Shown: positions 24,499 through 32,622 of the stretch, piece after piece
Layout of the letters: each line of letters begins with the position of its first letter
Position numbering within the stretch: the first letter of the stretch is position 1
Origin: Sulfurimonas sp.
Lineage (GTDB): Bacteria; Campylobacterota; Campylobacteria; Campylobacterales; Sulfurimonadaceae
DNA length: 64,000 bases
Reading direction: 5' to 3'
NCBI RefSeq assembly: GCF_023228785.1
Contig: NZ_JALOAN010000002.1
Coordinates: 1-64,000 of the forward strand
Program-made: the position numbers and the translations under genes
Notes under the pieces: model-generated
Seen by the model: the letters and a program-made list of their open reading frames with translations, nothing else
What the model was told of the DNA's origin: nothing
Databases searched by the model: none

Positions 24499-25005
24499 AT
24501 GAATAAAATATCACTATTTGTAGGTATCGCTTTAGGTTTAGTCTTTAGCATCTTTGTAGTTGGCATCTCTTTAAAAATAGCAGCACCTTCTGTGCTTTTA
24601 AAAGAGATAGCATCCCCTTATGAGTTTGAAAAAACTTTAAAAATCTTAGAAGATAGACTAAACGCAAAAGAGGGTTGGCATGTGACTGAAATCATCGACC
24701 AACAGCAAGAGATCATAACTCATGGCGGAGCAGATGCTGGCAAAGTAAAAATCATAAAATTTTGTAATGCTAAGTATGCCTCAGAGATGTTGAGTGCAGA
24801 TGAGAGCAAAGTTATGTCTACAAATATGCCTCTTAGTATCTCTGTTTATGAGAAGAGCGATGGACGCGTTATGATAGGACTAAGCAATGGCTATATGATG
24901 GCAAGACTCTTCTCAGGACGAGATGAAGGCCTTATCATGCAAAAAGTTGTAAGTGAGATGGAAGAGATTTTAAGCTTCACTCATTTTAGATTTACTATAT
25001 TTTAA
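24499..25005 (+). CDS. DUF302-domain exported or membrane-anchored protein
   Basis: A 168-residue protein with one N-terminal hydrophobic helix (about 5-27, signal or anchor) and a periplasmic DUF302 domain: KEGWHVTEIIDQQ, IIKFCNAKYASEML and VYEKSDGRVMIGLSNG segments. DUF302 proteins are small alpha/beta domains of unknown function, common in sulfur- and metal-respiring bacteria. It forms a pair with the TehA-like gene. A GC-richer inverted repeat (AAGGG / CCCTT, 25012-25043) follows the stop and may terminate transcription. Confidence 0.82.
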   Translation: MNKISLFVGIALGLVFSIFVVGISLKIAAPSVLLKEIASPYEFEKTLKILEDRLNAKEGWHVTEIIDQQQEIITHGGADAGKVKIIKFCNAKYASEMLSADESKVMSTNMPLSISVYEKSDGRVMIGLSNGYMMARLFSGRDEGLIMQKVVSEMEEILSFTHFRFTIF

Positions 25006-25068
25006 TCCTCTAAGGGGAGTTGGATCTATCTTCTAGCTCCCTTGCCTAAAGTTCATAAAGTATTTTTC

Positions 25069-25375
25069 AATTGATCTCTTTGATTGATCTATAAACTAGA
25101 TTCCGTGTCAAGCACGGAATGACGGGATGCGCGCCACCCCGAACAAACGAACCGTCATCCTGAACGAACAAACTGTCATACTGAACAAGCGAACCGCATC
25201 CCGAACAAACGAACTGTCATCCTGAACAAACAAACCGTCATCCTGAACAAGCGAGCCGGCATCCTGAACAAACGAACCGGCATCCCGAACAAACGAACTG
25301 TCATCCTGAACAAACAAACCGTCATCCTGAACTTGATTCAGGATCCAACTTAATAATTGTTTGGAGCACTCAATT
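25069..25375 (+). repeat. MITE/BIME-like element, copy 3 (9 internal units)
   Basis: The longest copy, about 307 bp. Left end AATTGATCTCTTTGATTGAT, hairpin A from 25100, an array at 25133-25320 with nine units of 20-21 nt, then hairpin B and TTTGGAGCAC. TCAATT occurs on both borders (25067-25072 and 25370-25375). It fills most of the 440-bp gap between the DUF302 gene and modA and may affect modA expression. The minus-strand open frame through it encodes the familiar NQVQDD-type spurious peptide and is not a gene. Confidence 0.85.
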
Positions 25376-25445
25376 ATTGACTTCTTTTTTTTAAAATGAT
25401 AATATCTCGTTATATCTTTAAATACATAATGCTTCAAGGAATATC

Positions 25446-26183
25446 ATGAAAAAACTACTTTTAATTTTTACACTCTGGACTACCTTTCTTAGCGCAGGCA
25501 CCATAAACATAGCAGTAGCAGCAAATGTTAGTTATGCTATCGATGAGCTTATAGCTGAGTTTAACAAAACACATAAAGACACCAAAGTTAGGGTTACGTT
25601 AGGAAGTAGCGGAAAATTAACTGCTCAGATAAAGCATGGCGCGCCTTATCATCTTTTTATGGCTGCAAATATGATGTTTCCACAATCTCTTTATAATGAC
25701 AAGATCGCTAAGAATGCTCCTGTAATCTACGCTTTAGGATCTTTAGCGATCTTAAGTAAAGATCCAAAAGATATGTCTAAAGGCATAGATCTATTAAAGA
25801 GCGATGAGATCTACAAAATCGCCATTGCAAACCCAAAGACTGCGCCTTATGGAACTGCTGCAATGCAAGCTTTTGAAAGTGCTGGGATCTACAAAGATAT
25901 AAAGAGCAAACTTATCTTCGCTGAGTCTATCTCTCAAACTGTCTCATTTGCTATTACAGCAGCAGATATAGGGCTTATTGCAAAATCATCTCTTTACTCA
26001 AAAACCATGCTAAAATACAAACAAAATATAAACTGGATAGAGGTAGATCCAAGCCTCTACACTCCTATAAAACAAGGCATAGTTATGATAGAAGAGGATG
26101 AAGAGACAAAAGCTTTTTATGAGTTTATCCTAAGTGATAATGCAAAAGAGATCTTTAAAAAGTACGGCTATCTTCTGCCATGA
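25446..26183 (+). CDS. modA: Molybdate ABC transporter substrate-binding protein
   Basis: Periplasmic molybdate/tungstate-binding protein. The 245-residue product has a Sec signal peptide (MKKLLLIFTLWTTFLSAG) and the ModA start NIAVAANVSYAIDELI. LGSSGKLTAQIKHGAP (about 53-68) provides the serine ligands, and PKTAPYGTAAMQAFE follows. It begins a four-gene operon (modA, Mop protein, modB, modC) with 4-7-base overlaps. AAGGAA lies upstream of the start. Confidence 0.95.
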   Translation: MKKLLLIFTLWTTFLSAGTINIAVAANVSYAIDELIAEFNKTHKDTKVRVTLGSSGKLTAQIKHGAPYHLFMAANMMFPQSLYNDKIAKNAPVIYALGSLAILSKDPKDMSKGIDLLKSDEIYKIAIANPKTAPYGTAAMQAFESAGIYKDIKSKLIFAESISQTVSFAITAADIGLIAKSSLYSKTMLKYKQNINWIEVDPSLYTPIKQGIVMIEEDEETKAFYEFILSDNAKEIFKKYGYLLP

Positions 26184-26581
26184 ACAGATTCCAAGCCAGA
26201 GTTACAAAGATCCAAACAAAAGAGAACTTAAACATTGTAAACTTCGAATTTGCATCACATAAACTGACTATGATGAGCTTAGATCTAGACGAGTCTCTAA
26301 AAGTCTCAAGCCTTGTTAAACTAAGCGTAAAGCCAACTCACATAGCTCTAGCAAAAGAGTTTAGTGGAGTTGTAAGCTATTCAAATCAGCTAGATGCTAA
26401 GATAGTTGAAGTTGAAAATGGCGAGCTTCTTAGTAGTATAAAACTAAGTGTAGGAGATGCAAATTTTGAGAGTATTATCACTAAAAACTCTTCATCTCGC
26501 ATGAGCCTAAAAATAGGCGATGCGGTAAAGATCTTCATAAAAGCAAGTGAACTCTCTATAAGTGAGATCTTAAAATGCTAG
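26180..26581 (+). CDS. Mop/TOBE-domain molybdate-binding protein
   Basis: A 133-residue cytosolic protein made of two consecutive Mop (TOBE) beta-barrel domains (about 1-68 and 69-133), recognised by NRFQARVTKI, SLVKLSVKPTHIAL, LDAKIVEVENGEL and IGDAVKIFIKASE. Such domains bind molybdate or tungstate. It sits between modA and modB with overlaps of 4 and 7 bases, so it is translated with the transporter. No DNA-binding domain is present, so it is a buffering or sensing protein, not a ModE repressor. Confidence 0.85.
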   Translation: MNRFQARVTKIQTKENLNIVNFEFASHKLTMMSLDLDESLKVSSLVKLSVKPTHIALAKEFSGVVSYSNQLDAKIVEVENGELLSSIKLSVGDANFESIITKNSSSRMSLKIGDAVKIFIKASELSISEILKC

Positions 26582-27270
26582 AAGCATTAAGCACTTTAGA
26601 GCTAACTCCTTTTGTTTTGTCTTTTAAACTAGCCGGACTTACAACTTTTATACTCTTTATTCTATGTTTACCCTTTGCTTGGTGGCTCTCTCAAACTACC
26701 TCAAAAACCAAGCCTATTTTTGAAGCTATTACTGCACTTCCTTTAGTTTTACCACCATCAGTCTTAGGTTTTTACATCCTTATCATTCTCTCTCACAACT
26801 CACCAGTTGGTGCTTTTTTTGATGAGTATTTTGGTATAAAACTAGTCTTTAACTTTAGCGGTCTTGTAATTGCAAGCTGTTTTTACTCACTCCCCTTTAT
26901 GGTTCAGCCCCTCCAAAGCGGATTTGCTTCCATAAACAAAAATATGCTTGAAGCTTCATATATAGCTGGAAAAAGTAAGACACAGACAGTTCTTAGAGTC
27001 GCACTTCCAAACATGAAGCCAGCTGTTATGACTGCTATCATAGTCTCTTTTGCTCATACAGTTGGAGAATTTGGAGTTGTTTTGATGCTAGGTGGAAGTA
27101 TCCCTGGCGAGACAAAGGTGGCATCAGTTGCAATTTACGAGATGGTTGAGATTATGGACTATACAAATGCTCACATCTATAGTGCTATCATGCTCATAAT
27201 CAGCTTTTTGGTACTCCTAAGTGTCTATATATTTAACCAAAAAAACAGAGCCATTGGACAATTTAGATGA
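26575..27270 (+). CDS. modB: Molybdate ABC transporter permease
   Basis: A 231-residue inner-membrane permease with about five to six helices. The EAA loop that contacts the ATPase reads EASYIAGKSKTQTVLRVALP (about 126-145), and LPLVLPPSVLGFY near 55-67 is typical of ModB. It overlaps the Mop gene by 7 bases and modC by 4. Confidence 0.95.
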   Translation: MLEALSTLELTPFVLSFKLAGLTTFILFILCLPFAWWLSQTTSKTKPIFEAITALPLVLPPSVLGFYILIILSHNSPVGAFFDEYFGIKLVFNFSGLVIASCFYSLPFMVQPLQSGFASINKNMLEASYIAGKSKTQTVLRVALPNMKPAVMTAIIVSFAHTVGEFGVVLMLGGSIPGETKVASVAIYEMVEIMDYTNAHIYSAIMLIISFLVLLSVYIFNQKNRAIGQFR

Positions 27271-28133
27271 TAAAAATAGATATAAAAAAAGAACTCTTTG
27301 GCTCACAAAAAGAGATGACTCTTAATATAGATCTTAGCATTGAGCAAGGCGAGTTTTTAGCTCTTAGCGGAGTTAGTGGAAGTGGAAAAACTACGCTACT
27401 TAGGATACTTGCAGGCTTTGAAGATGCACAAGGGGTGATCAGCGTTGATGATGAGATCTGGCTAGATCAAAAAACCACACTTCCTCCTCAAAAAAGAGCT
27501 ATCGGATTTGTCTTTCAAGACTACGCACTCTTTAACAACATGAGCGTTTTACAAAATCTTCTCTATGTAAAAAAAGATGAAGCTCTAGCCTCTCATCTTC
27601 TTAACATTACAGAATTAAGTGAGCTAAAAAACAGACATCCAAACACGCTAAGCGGTGGACAAAAACAGAGAGTTGCACTTTGCCGTGCAATGATGGGTGA
27701 GCCAAAACTTCTACTTATGGATGAGCCTCTATCGGCACTTGATTCTAAAATGAGGACAAAACTACAAAGTGAGATCTTAGCCTTACACAAAGAGTTCAAA
27801 ACTACTATCATCATGGTGAGTCACGATCCAAGCGAGATCTACAGACTAGCTTCAAGAGTTGTCGTGCTAGAGCAAGGAGTCATCGTAAATGAGGGTAAGC
27901 CAAAAGATATACTCCTAAAGACTTCAGGGAGCCAGAAGTTCTCATTTAGCGGAGAGCTTTTAGATATAAAAAAAGTAGATGTGATATATGTAGCCATTGT
28001 TGCCATCGGACAACAACTTGTAGAAGTTGTTATCACTCAAGATGAAGCAAAAAACCTTACTATCGGCGATACAGTAGAGCTAAGCACAAAAGCATTTACT
28101 CCGATGATTGGGAGTGCAGTGCCAACCAGATAG
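27267..28133 (+). CDS. modC: Molybdate ABC transporter ATP-binding protein
   Basis: A 288-residue ATPase. Walker A GVSGSGKTT (about 34-42), Q-loop FVFQDYALF, signature LSGGQKQRVALCRA (about 130-143), Walker B LLLMDEPLSALD, and switch His in VSHDPSE are visible. A short C-terminal TOBE-like region (about 225-288) follows, with the separate Mop protein upstream. Its last 38 bases overlap, antisense, the 3' end of the cupin gene on the other strand. Confidence 0.94.
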   Translation: MIKIDIKKELFGSQKEMTLNIDLSIEQGEFLALSGVSGSGKTTLLRILAGFEDAQGVISVDDEIWLDQKTTLPPQKRAIGFVFQDYALFNNMSVLQNLLYVKKDEALASHLLNITELSELKNRHPNTLSGGQKQRVALCRAMMGEPKLLLMDEPLSALDSKMRTKLQSEILALHKEFKTTIIMVSHDPSEIYRLASRVVVLEQGVIVNEGKPKDILLKTSGSQKFSFSGELLDIKKVDVIYVAIVAIGQQLVEVVITQDEAKNLTIGDTVELSTKAFTPMIGSAVPTR

Positions 28134-28428
28134 TCTCTACATCTGGCTTTGTCCATGAGACTCTATGTCTTTTGTGAGCTCTTATATTTATGTAATCCCC
28201 AGCTTTTAGATGCACATCTTCATCATCAAAAAATGACAAAACAGCCTCGCCACTCACAAGCATAACCCACTCATCTTCATCTTGATCATACCACTCATCT
28301 TTTGGTGTCGTATGTCCTTGTGAGATAATTCTTTGAAGTTTAAAAGACTCTTTTTTTACGAGATCTTCAAAGATCTCATCTTGTAGATCTGATGATATAT
28401 TTAAGAATATATTTGATTTTTTCATCAT
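28096..28428 (-). CDS. Cupin-domain protein
   Basis: A 110-residue single-domain cupin. Motif 1-like GHTTPKDEWYDQDEDEWVMLVSG (about 39-61, with H40 and several acidic residues) and motif 2-like LKAGDYINIRAHKRHRVSW split near 73-92 (H86, H89) suggest a metal site. Ligand or enzyme activity is unknown. Its 3' end overlaps modC by 38 bases, and it lies 3 bases downstream of the epimerase gene, with which it is probably cotranscribed. Confidence 0.82.
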   Translation of the reverse strand: MMKKSNIFLNISSDLQDEIFEDLVKKESFKLQRIISQGHTTPKDEWYDQDEDEWVMLVSGEAVLSFFDDEDVHLKAGDYINIRAHKRHRVSWTKPDVETIWLALHSQSSE

Positions 28429-28431
28429 AAC

Positions 28432-29298
28432 TTAACTTATGATCTCTCTTAGTGCATCTTCAAAGTAAGGATACTTAAATTCAAATCCACTCTCTAAGAG
28501 TTTTTTAGGATAAACATCTTTTGAATCAAGCATCACAGTTGCACCATCTGCAAAGATGAGTCTTAGAACAAACTCTGGGACTGTGAAAAAAGTTGGTCTG
28601 CCTAAAACATCTCCCATAATCTTAGTCTGTTCGTTATTTGAGAGTGAGTGCTTGGTTGTGAAGTTTATAGCACCGCTTAACTCTGGAGTTTTTATAATAA
28701 ACTCATAGGCGCGAACCAGATCATCTATGTGGATCCAAGAGACTATCTGCTTACCACTCCCAACTTTTCCGCCAACGCCCATTTTAAAAGGTGGAAGCAT
28801 CTTAGCCATTGCACCACCTTCTTTTGCATAGATAACTCCAAATCTAGTTTGAACATTTCTCACGCCTATTTCTGATGCCCTTCTTGCCTCGGCTTCCCAA
28901 TCTTTACAGATATTGGCTAGAAAATCATTTGCTAGATCTTGCGAATCTTCATCATGTTTTAGCTCACTATCATAGATCCCAATAGCAGATGCAGAGATAA
29001 AAAGTTTTGGTTTTTGCTTACACAAACCCATGGCATCTACGAGTTTTTTAGTAGTATTTATCCTACTATTATAAAGCCCCTTCTTGTACTCTTTGCTCCA
29101 GCGAGCAAGGATAGTAGTTCCACTTAGATTTATCAAAACATCACAAGCTTCGATCTGTTTTGCTACATCTTCTACTTTTGTATTTTCTCTTACTTTTATG
29201 CCAATAACATCATGATATTTAGATTCAAACATCTCTGTGAGCTTAGATCCAACAAGTCCACTTATACCACAAATCGCTATCTTGATTTTAAATGACAT
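28432..29298 (-). CDS. TIGR01777-family NAD-dependent epimerase-like protein
   Basis: A 288-residue short-chain dehydrogenase-like protein. The nucleotide-binding GISGLVGSKL (about 11-20), INLSGTTILARWSKEYKK (the TIGR01777 hallmark of a W-rich stretch, about 56-73), SASAIGIY (near 105-112) and a C-terminal DUF1731 region around PEFVLRLIFADGA are present. The family is of unknown function (YfcH/SulA-like annotation). It probably forms an operon with the cupin gene 3 bases downstream. Confidence 0.88.
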   Translation of the reverse strand: MSFKIKIAICGISGLVGSKLTEMFESKYHDVIGIKVRENTKVEDVAKQIEACDVLINLSGTTILARWSKEYKKGLYNSRINTTKKLVDAMGLCKQKPKLFISASAIGIYDSELKHDEDSQDLANDFLANICKDWEAEARRASEIGVRNVQTRFGVIYAKEGGAMAKMLPPFKMGVGGKVGSGKQIVSWIHIDDLVRAYEFIIKTPELSGAINFTTKHSLSNNEQTKIMGDVLGRPTFFTVPEFVLRLIFADGATVMLDSKDVYPKKLLESGFEFKYPYFEDALREIIS

Positions 29299-29361
29299 TT
29301 CACTCTCCTAACTAGGAATTTTGAATGATTATATGTCAAATATCATAAGACTTCGCTTTGT

Positions 29362-32300
29362 TTATATGTCTAGTAATGAACTATTTTCCCTTGTTGCTTC
29401 AAACCTTTTAAAACTAAGGGTTAAGTCGTGGCTTAATCTCTTTATCTCAGCTATTGCTACTTCTAAATCTTCTAAATTGTTGTGCTTATATTGTTTGACA
29501 AGAATATTTGTTTTCTCATGTAGCTCTTTATGATACTTTTCAACTTCTATAAAAGAAGAACTATCTTTGTAGTGCTCCATGCCAATGCCATAAAGCCACT
29601 CTCCAAAGCGACACTCATGATAGTTTCTTTCTGGAAGAGATGTAGTTATCCCCTTAATATAAGCTAACACACCACTTAACCACGCTCTATGTTCGACTAA
29701 AGCATAGAGTAGAGGCAGATCTTCTCGGCTGATAGAGCTAGTGTTTTTCCACTTCTCATTTGAATCATAGTGTTTTATCCACTCTTCTATATTTTCTGGT
29801 GGCATTGGATGAGCTATAATATATCCTTGCGCTATTTTACATCCAAGTTTAAGTAACATCTCTCCATGTTCAACACTCTCAACTCCCTCAGCAATAACAT
29901 CACGTCTAAAAGCACTAGAGAGGCTCATAACACCATCTAAAATAGCTAGATCATCACTATCTTCAAGCATTCCACAAACAAAGCTCTTATCTATCTTTAA
30001 CTCTTTTGCTGGAAGTCTCTTTAGGTATGTAAGAGATGAGTAACCGGTTCCAAAGTCATCTAATGAAAATGTTATACCTATGTCTAAACAAGCGTGCATA
30101 ACTTGTGAGATATGAACTATATCTTCTAAGGCACTTGTCTCTAAAACTTCAAGAATTAAGTCTTTTGGCTCTACTTTTGGATACTTTTTTAAAAGATTTT
30201 TTAACTGCTCTACAAAGTCACTTTGCTGAAGTTGCATAGCATCTACATTTACACTAGTTGGAACATCTATCCCTTTGTCCTTCCACTCACTCATCTGTCT
30301 CATTGCACTATCTAGTACCCACTCTCCAATTCTTACAGATAAGATATGTCCATCAACTATTGGCAAAAACAAAGAAGGAGAGAGAATCCCATGTTCAGGA
30401 TGATTCCATCTTATCAAAGCCTCAGTTCCAACGACTTCTCCACTTTGCATATTTACCTTTGGTTGATAGTAAAGCACAAACTCATCATTTAGAAGTGCCT
30501 TTTGTACCTCATCCAAACTCTCATGATGTGTTCTTATTTTTTTATCTTTTAGTGCATCAAAGATATGAAAGCGATTTTTGCCAAGTATCTTTGCTTGATA
30601 CATCGCTTGATCTGCTTGACGAAGAAGTTGATCTGCATCTATCTCATCTCCTGCATCAAAGAAAGTCACACCTAGGCTTGCAGTAACTTGCATTTCAATC
30701 TTATCAACTATTATTTTTTGTGAACTCGCTTCTAGTAGTCTCTTTATCATAATCAAACTATCTTCATGAGTTTTAAGATCTAGCAAAACTACTACAAATT
30801 CATCTCCACCCAAACGAGCTATAGTGTCACCTTGACGGAGAGATTTTTGCATATATTTGGCTAAGAGTTCTAAAAACTTATCTCCATAGTCATGTCCAAA
30901 AGTATCATTTATAGTTTTAAATCCATCAAGATCTAGATAAACAACAGCAAATGAAAACCTATGTCTATTGGACTGCTTAAGTGCTTGATTTATACGATCT
31001 GAGAGTAAAATACGATTTGGAAGCCCTGTGAGTGCATCATAGTGTGCTATGTATTCTAAGTGTTTCTCATGATGTTGGCGCTCTGTTATATCTCTTGAGA
31101 TCCCAAGCACTCCCATGACACTTCCATCGCTATTGTGCATTGGAATTTTTGTAGCTTGTACTAGTTCTACATGTCCATCACTTGCAAAGGTTATGGTCTC
31201 TTCATTGATGCAAGTTTTATTTGTTTTCATCACTTTATTATCATTAATTCTAAAAAAATCTGCAAGTTCTTTATTTACAAAATCATGATCACTCTTGCCA
31301 ACTATATCTTTTTCTTTTGCACCAAAAAAATCCTCAAATCGTTTGTTACATGCCATATAGATACCATCTCTATCTTTTAGCCAAACCAAGTCTGGGATGT
31401 TTTGAACTAGTGTTTTAAGTAGTGTTTTTTCTTTTGAGAGCTCTTCTTCTGCTTGTTTTCTACCTCTAATATTTACAAGTGTATTACTAAAGAGGTCCAA
31501 AATATCTATCTCATCTTGGGTAAATTCATGCTTACTTTTTACAGCATCAAACCCTACAAAACCTATACATTCAGCTTTTTGCATCAGAGGAATAGTTACT
31601 AGGCTTTTTATATCTTGAGATATTAAAAGATCCTTAAACTTGCTTTGTGGCATAGCTAAAGTATCTTCAATTAATTTTATATTTCCACTCATATGTGCTT
31701 GTGTAAGTTCCCAAGCCATATCATTGGAAAAGTTTTGAAGATTGTCTATTTGAGGTAAAATTTTATCTCCACACCACTCATAAATATTTGATGATGTATG
31801 CTTTTGCGCATTATATTCAAAGATATAAGCTCTATCAGCCCCTACGAAAGTGGCCATTTTCTCAAGCAGGTTTTGTATAGTAGAATCTACTTGTTCTATT
31901 GGTAGATTTATAAATAGTGTTGAGATATTTATAAGAAGTTGTCTATATTCTTCTTGATATGCTACTTTTTTCTCATAGGCTTGATGTGACTTTAACTCAC
32001 GCATCAACTTTAGTGTATTTGAGGATAAAGTGCTATATATAGAGAGAATTATATCTATAAAAAGTCTACTTGAACCACTCATCTTATCTTCTGCTTGAAC
32101 TTTTGCTTCTTCTATGCTAAGCCCATCTTGCACAGCGAAAACGATATAAGCCATGCGTCTATCTGTATCTAAGATATGAGATGCTAGCCATTTTGCTAAA
32201 AATCCAAGTGCTTCATCTGCTAAAACGCTAAGAGGCTTTACATCTTGTTCACTCTTAAGACGCATAACCGTCTCTACAAACCTTTGATGTACCTCTTTGT

Positions 32301-32544
32301 GTTCTTTGTTTAGAACAGCGTTTGGCAAGTATTTATCCCAAATAGCTTCTTCTGTTTTAAAGTGGTAAAGTGTATAGTCTTTAAGCTCATCAAATATTGC
32401 ATCTAGATTTTTTTCATTTGATTCATAGGCTACATTAGTTGCTAATTTATTAAGTATAGTTACTAGTTTTTTATGTTGAGTGTCTATTGTTTCAACACCC
32501 GTTTCAAAGTGATCATTCCAAGGAAAAATATCAATTGATTTCAT
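29362..32544 (-). CDS. Hemerythrin-GAF-PAS-GGDEF-EAL-CZB signalling protein
   Basis: A 1060-residue soluble protein joining six domains. The N-terminal hemerythrin has all di-iron ligands visible (H24, H61, E65, H82, H86, H123, D128). A GAF domain (about 200-360) and a PAS domain (about 370-490) follow. GGDEF is at 579-583 with an intact RQGD inhibitory site at 570-573, and EAL at 708-710 is followed by DDFGTGYSS. A C-terminal chemoreceptor zinc-binding-like region (HRAWLSGVL, ECRFGEWLYG, KYHKELHEK) completes it. It should couple O2/NO or redox and zinc signals to cyclic-di-GMP turnover. The gene is alone, with AAGGAAA before the ATG. Confidence 0.92.
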   Translation of the reverse strand: MKSIDIFPWNDHFETGVETIDTQHKKLVTILNKLATNVAYESNEKNLDAIFDELKDYTLYHFKTEEAIWDKYLPNAVLNKEHKEVHQRFVETVMRLKSEQDVKPLSVLADEALGFLAKWLASHILDTDRRMAYIVFAVQDGLSIEEAKVQAEDKMSGSSRLFIDIILSIYSTLSSNTLKLMRELKSHQAYEKKVAYQEEYRQLLINISTLFINLPIEQVDSTIQNLLEKMATFVGADRAYIFEYNAQKHTSSNIYEWCGDKILPQIDNLQNFSNDMAWELTQAHMSGNIKLIEDTLAMPQSKFKDLLISQDIKSLVTIPLMQKAECIGFVGFDAVKSKHEFTQDEIDILDLFSNTLVNIRGRKQAEEELSKEKTLLKTLVQNIPDLVWLKDRDGIYMACNKRFEDFFGAKEKDIVGKSDHDFVNKELADFFRINDNKVMKTNKTCINEETITFASDGHVELVQATKIPMHNSDGSVMGVLGISRDITERQHHEKHLEYIAHYDALTGLPNRILLSDRINQALKQSNRHRFSFAVVYLDLDGFKTINDTFGHDYGDKFLELLAKYMQKSLRQGDTIARLGGDEFVVVLLDLKTHEDSLIMIKRLLEASSQKIIVDKIEMQVTASLGVTFFDAGDEIDADQLLRQADQAMYQAKILGKNRFHIFDALKDKKIRTHHESLDEVQKALLNDEFVLYYQPKVNMQSGEVVGTEALIRWNHPEHGILSPSLFLPIVDGHILSVRIGEWVLDSAMRQMSEWKDKGIDVPTSVNVDAMQLQQSDFVEQLKNLLKKYPKVEPKDLILEVLETSALEDIVHISQVMHACLDIGITFSLDDFGTGYSSLTYLKRLPAKELKIDKSFVCGMLEDSDDLAILDGVMSLSSAFRRDVIAEGVESVEHGEMLLKLGCKIAQGYIIAHPMPPENIEEWIKHYDSNEKWKNTSSISREDLPLLYALVEHRAWLSGVLAYIKGITTSLPERNYHECRFGEWLYGIGMEHYKDSSSFIEVEKYHKELHEKTNILVKQYKHNNLEDLEVAIAEIKRLSHDLTLSFKRFEATRENSSLLDI

Positions 32545-32622
32545 AAAGTTTCCTTTTTTAAACTTGTCATTAAGTATCTTAACAAATGTATCTAAAAAGT
32601 GCTCTTAGAAGTTGAATTATTA

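Noticed and set aside
25017..25027. GAGTTGGATCT just after the DUF302 gene, matching the inverted right end of the repeat element
   Set aside because: Only about ten bases match and no hairpin or array follows, so a remnant cannot be claimed.
25108..25437. Minus-strand open frame of 109 codons across repeat copy 3
   Set aside because: Encodes repeated VQDDGLF-like peptides, the familiar product of translating this palindromic repeat type; it is an artefact of the element.
30258..30686. Plus-strand 142-codon open frame inside the GGDEF-EAL region
   Set aside because: Antisense shadow of well-supported GGDEF and EAL coding sequence.
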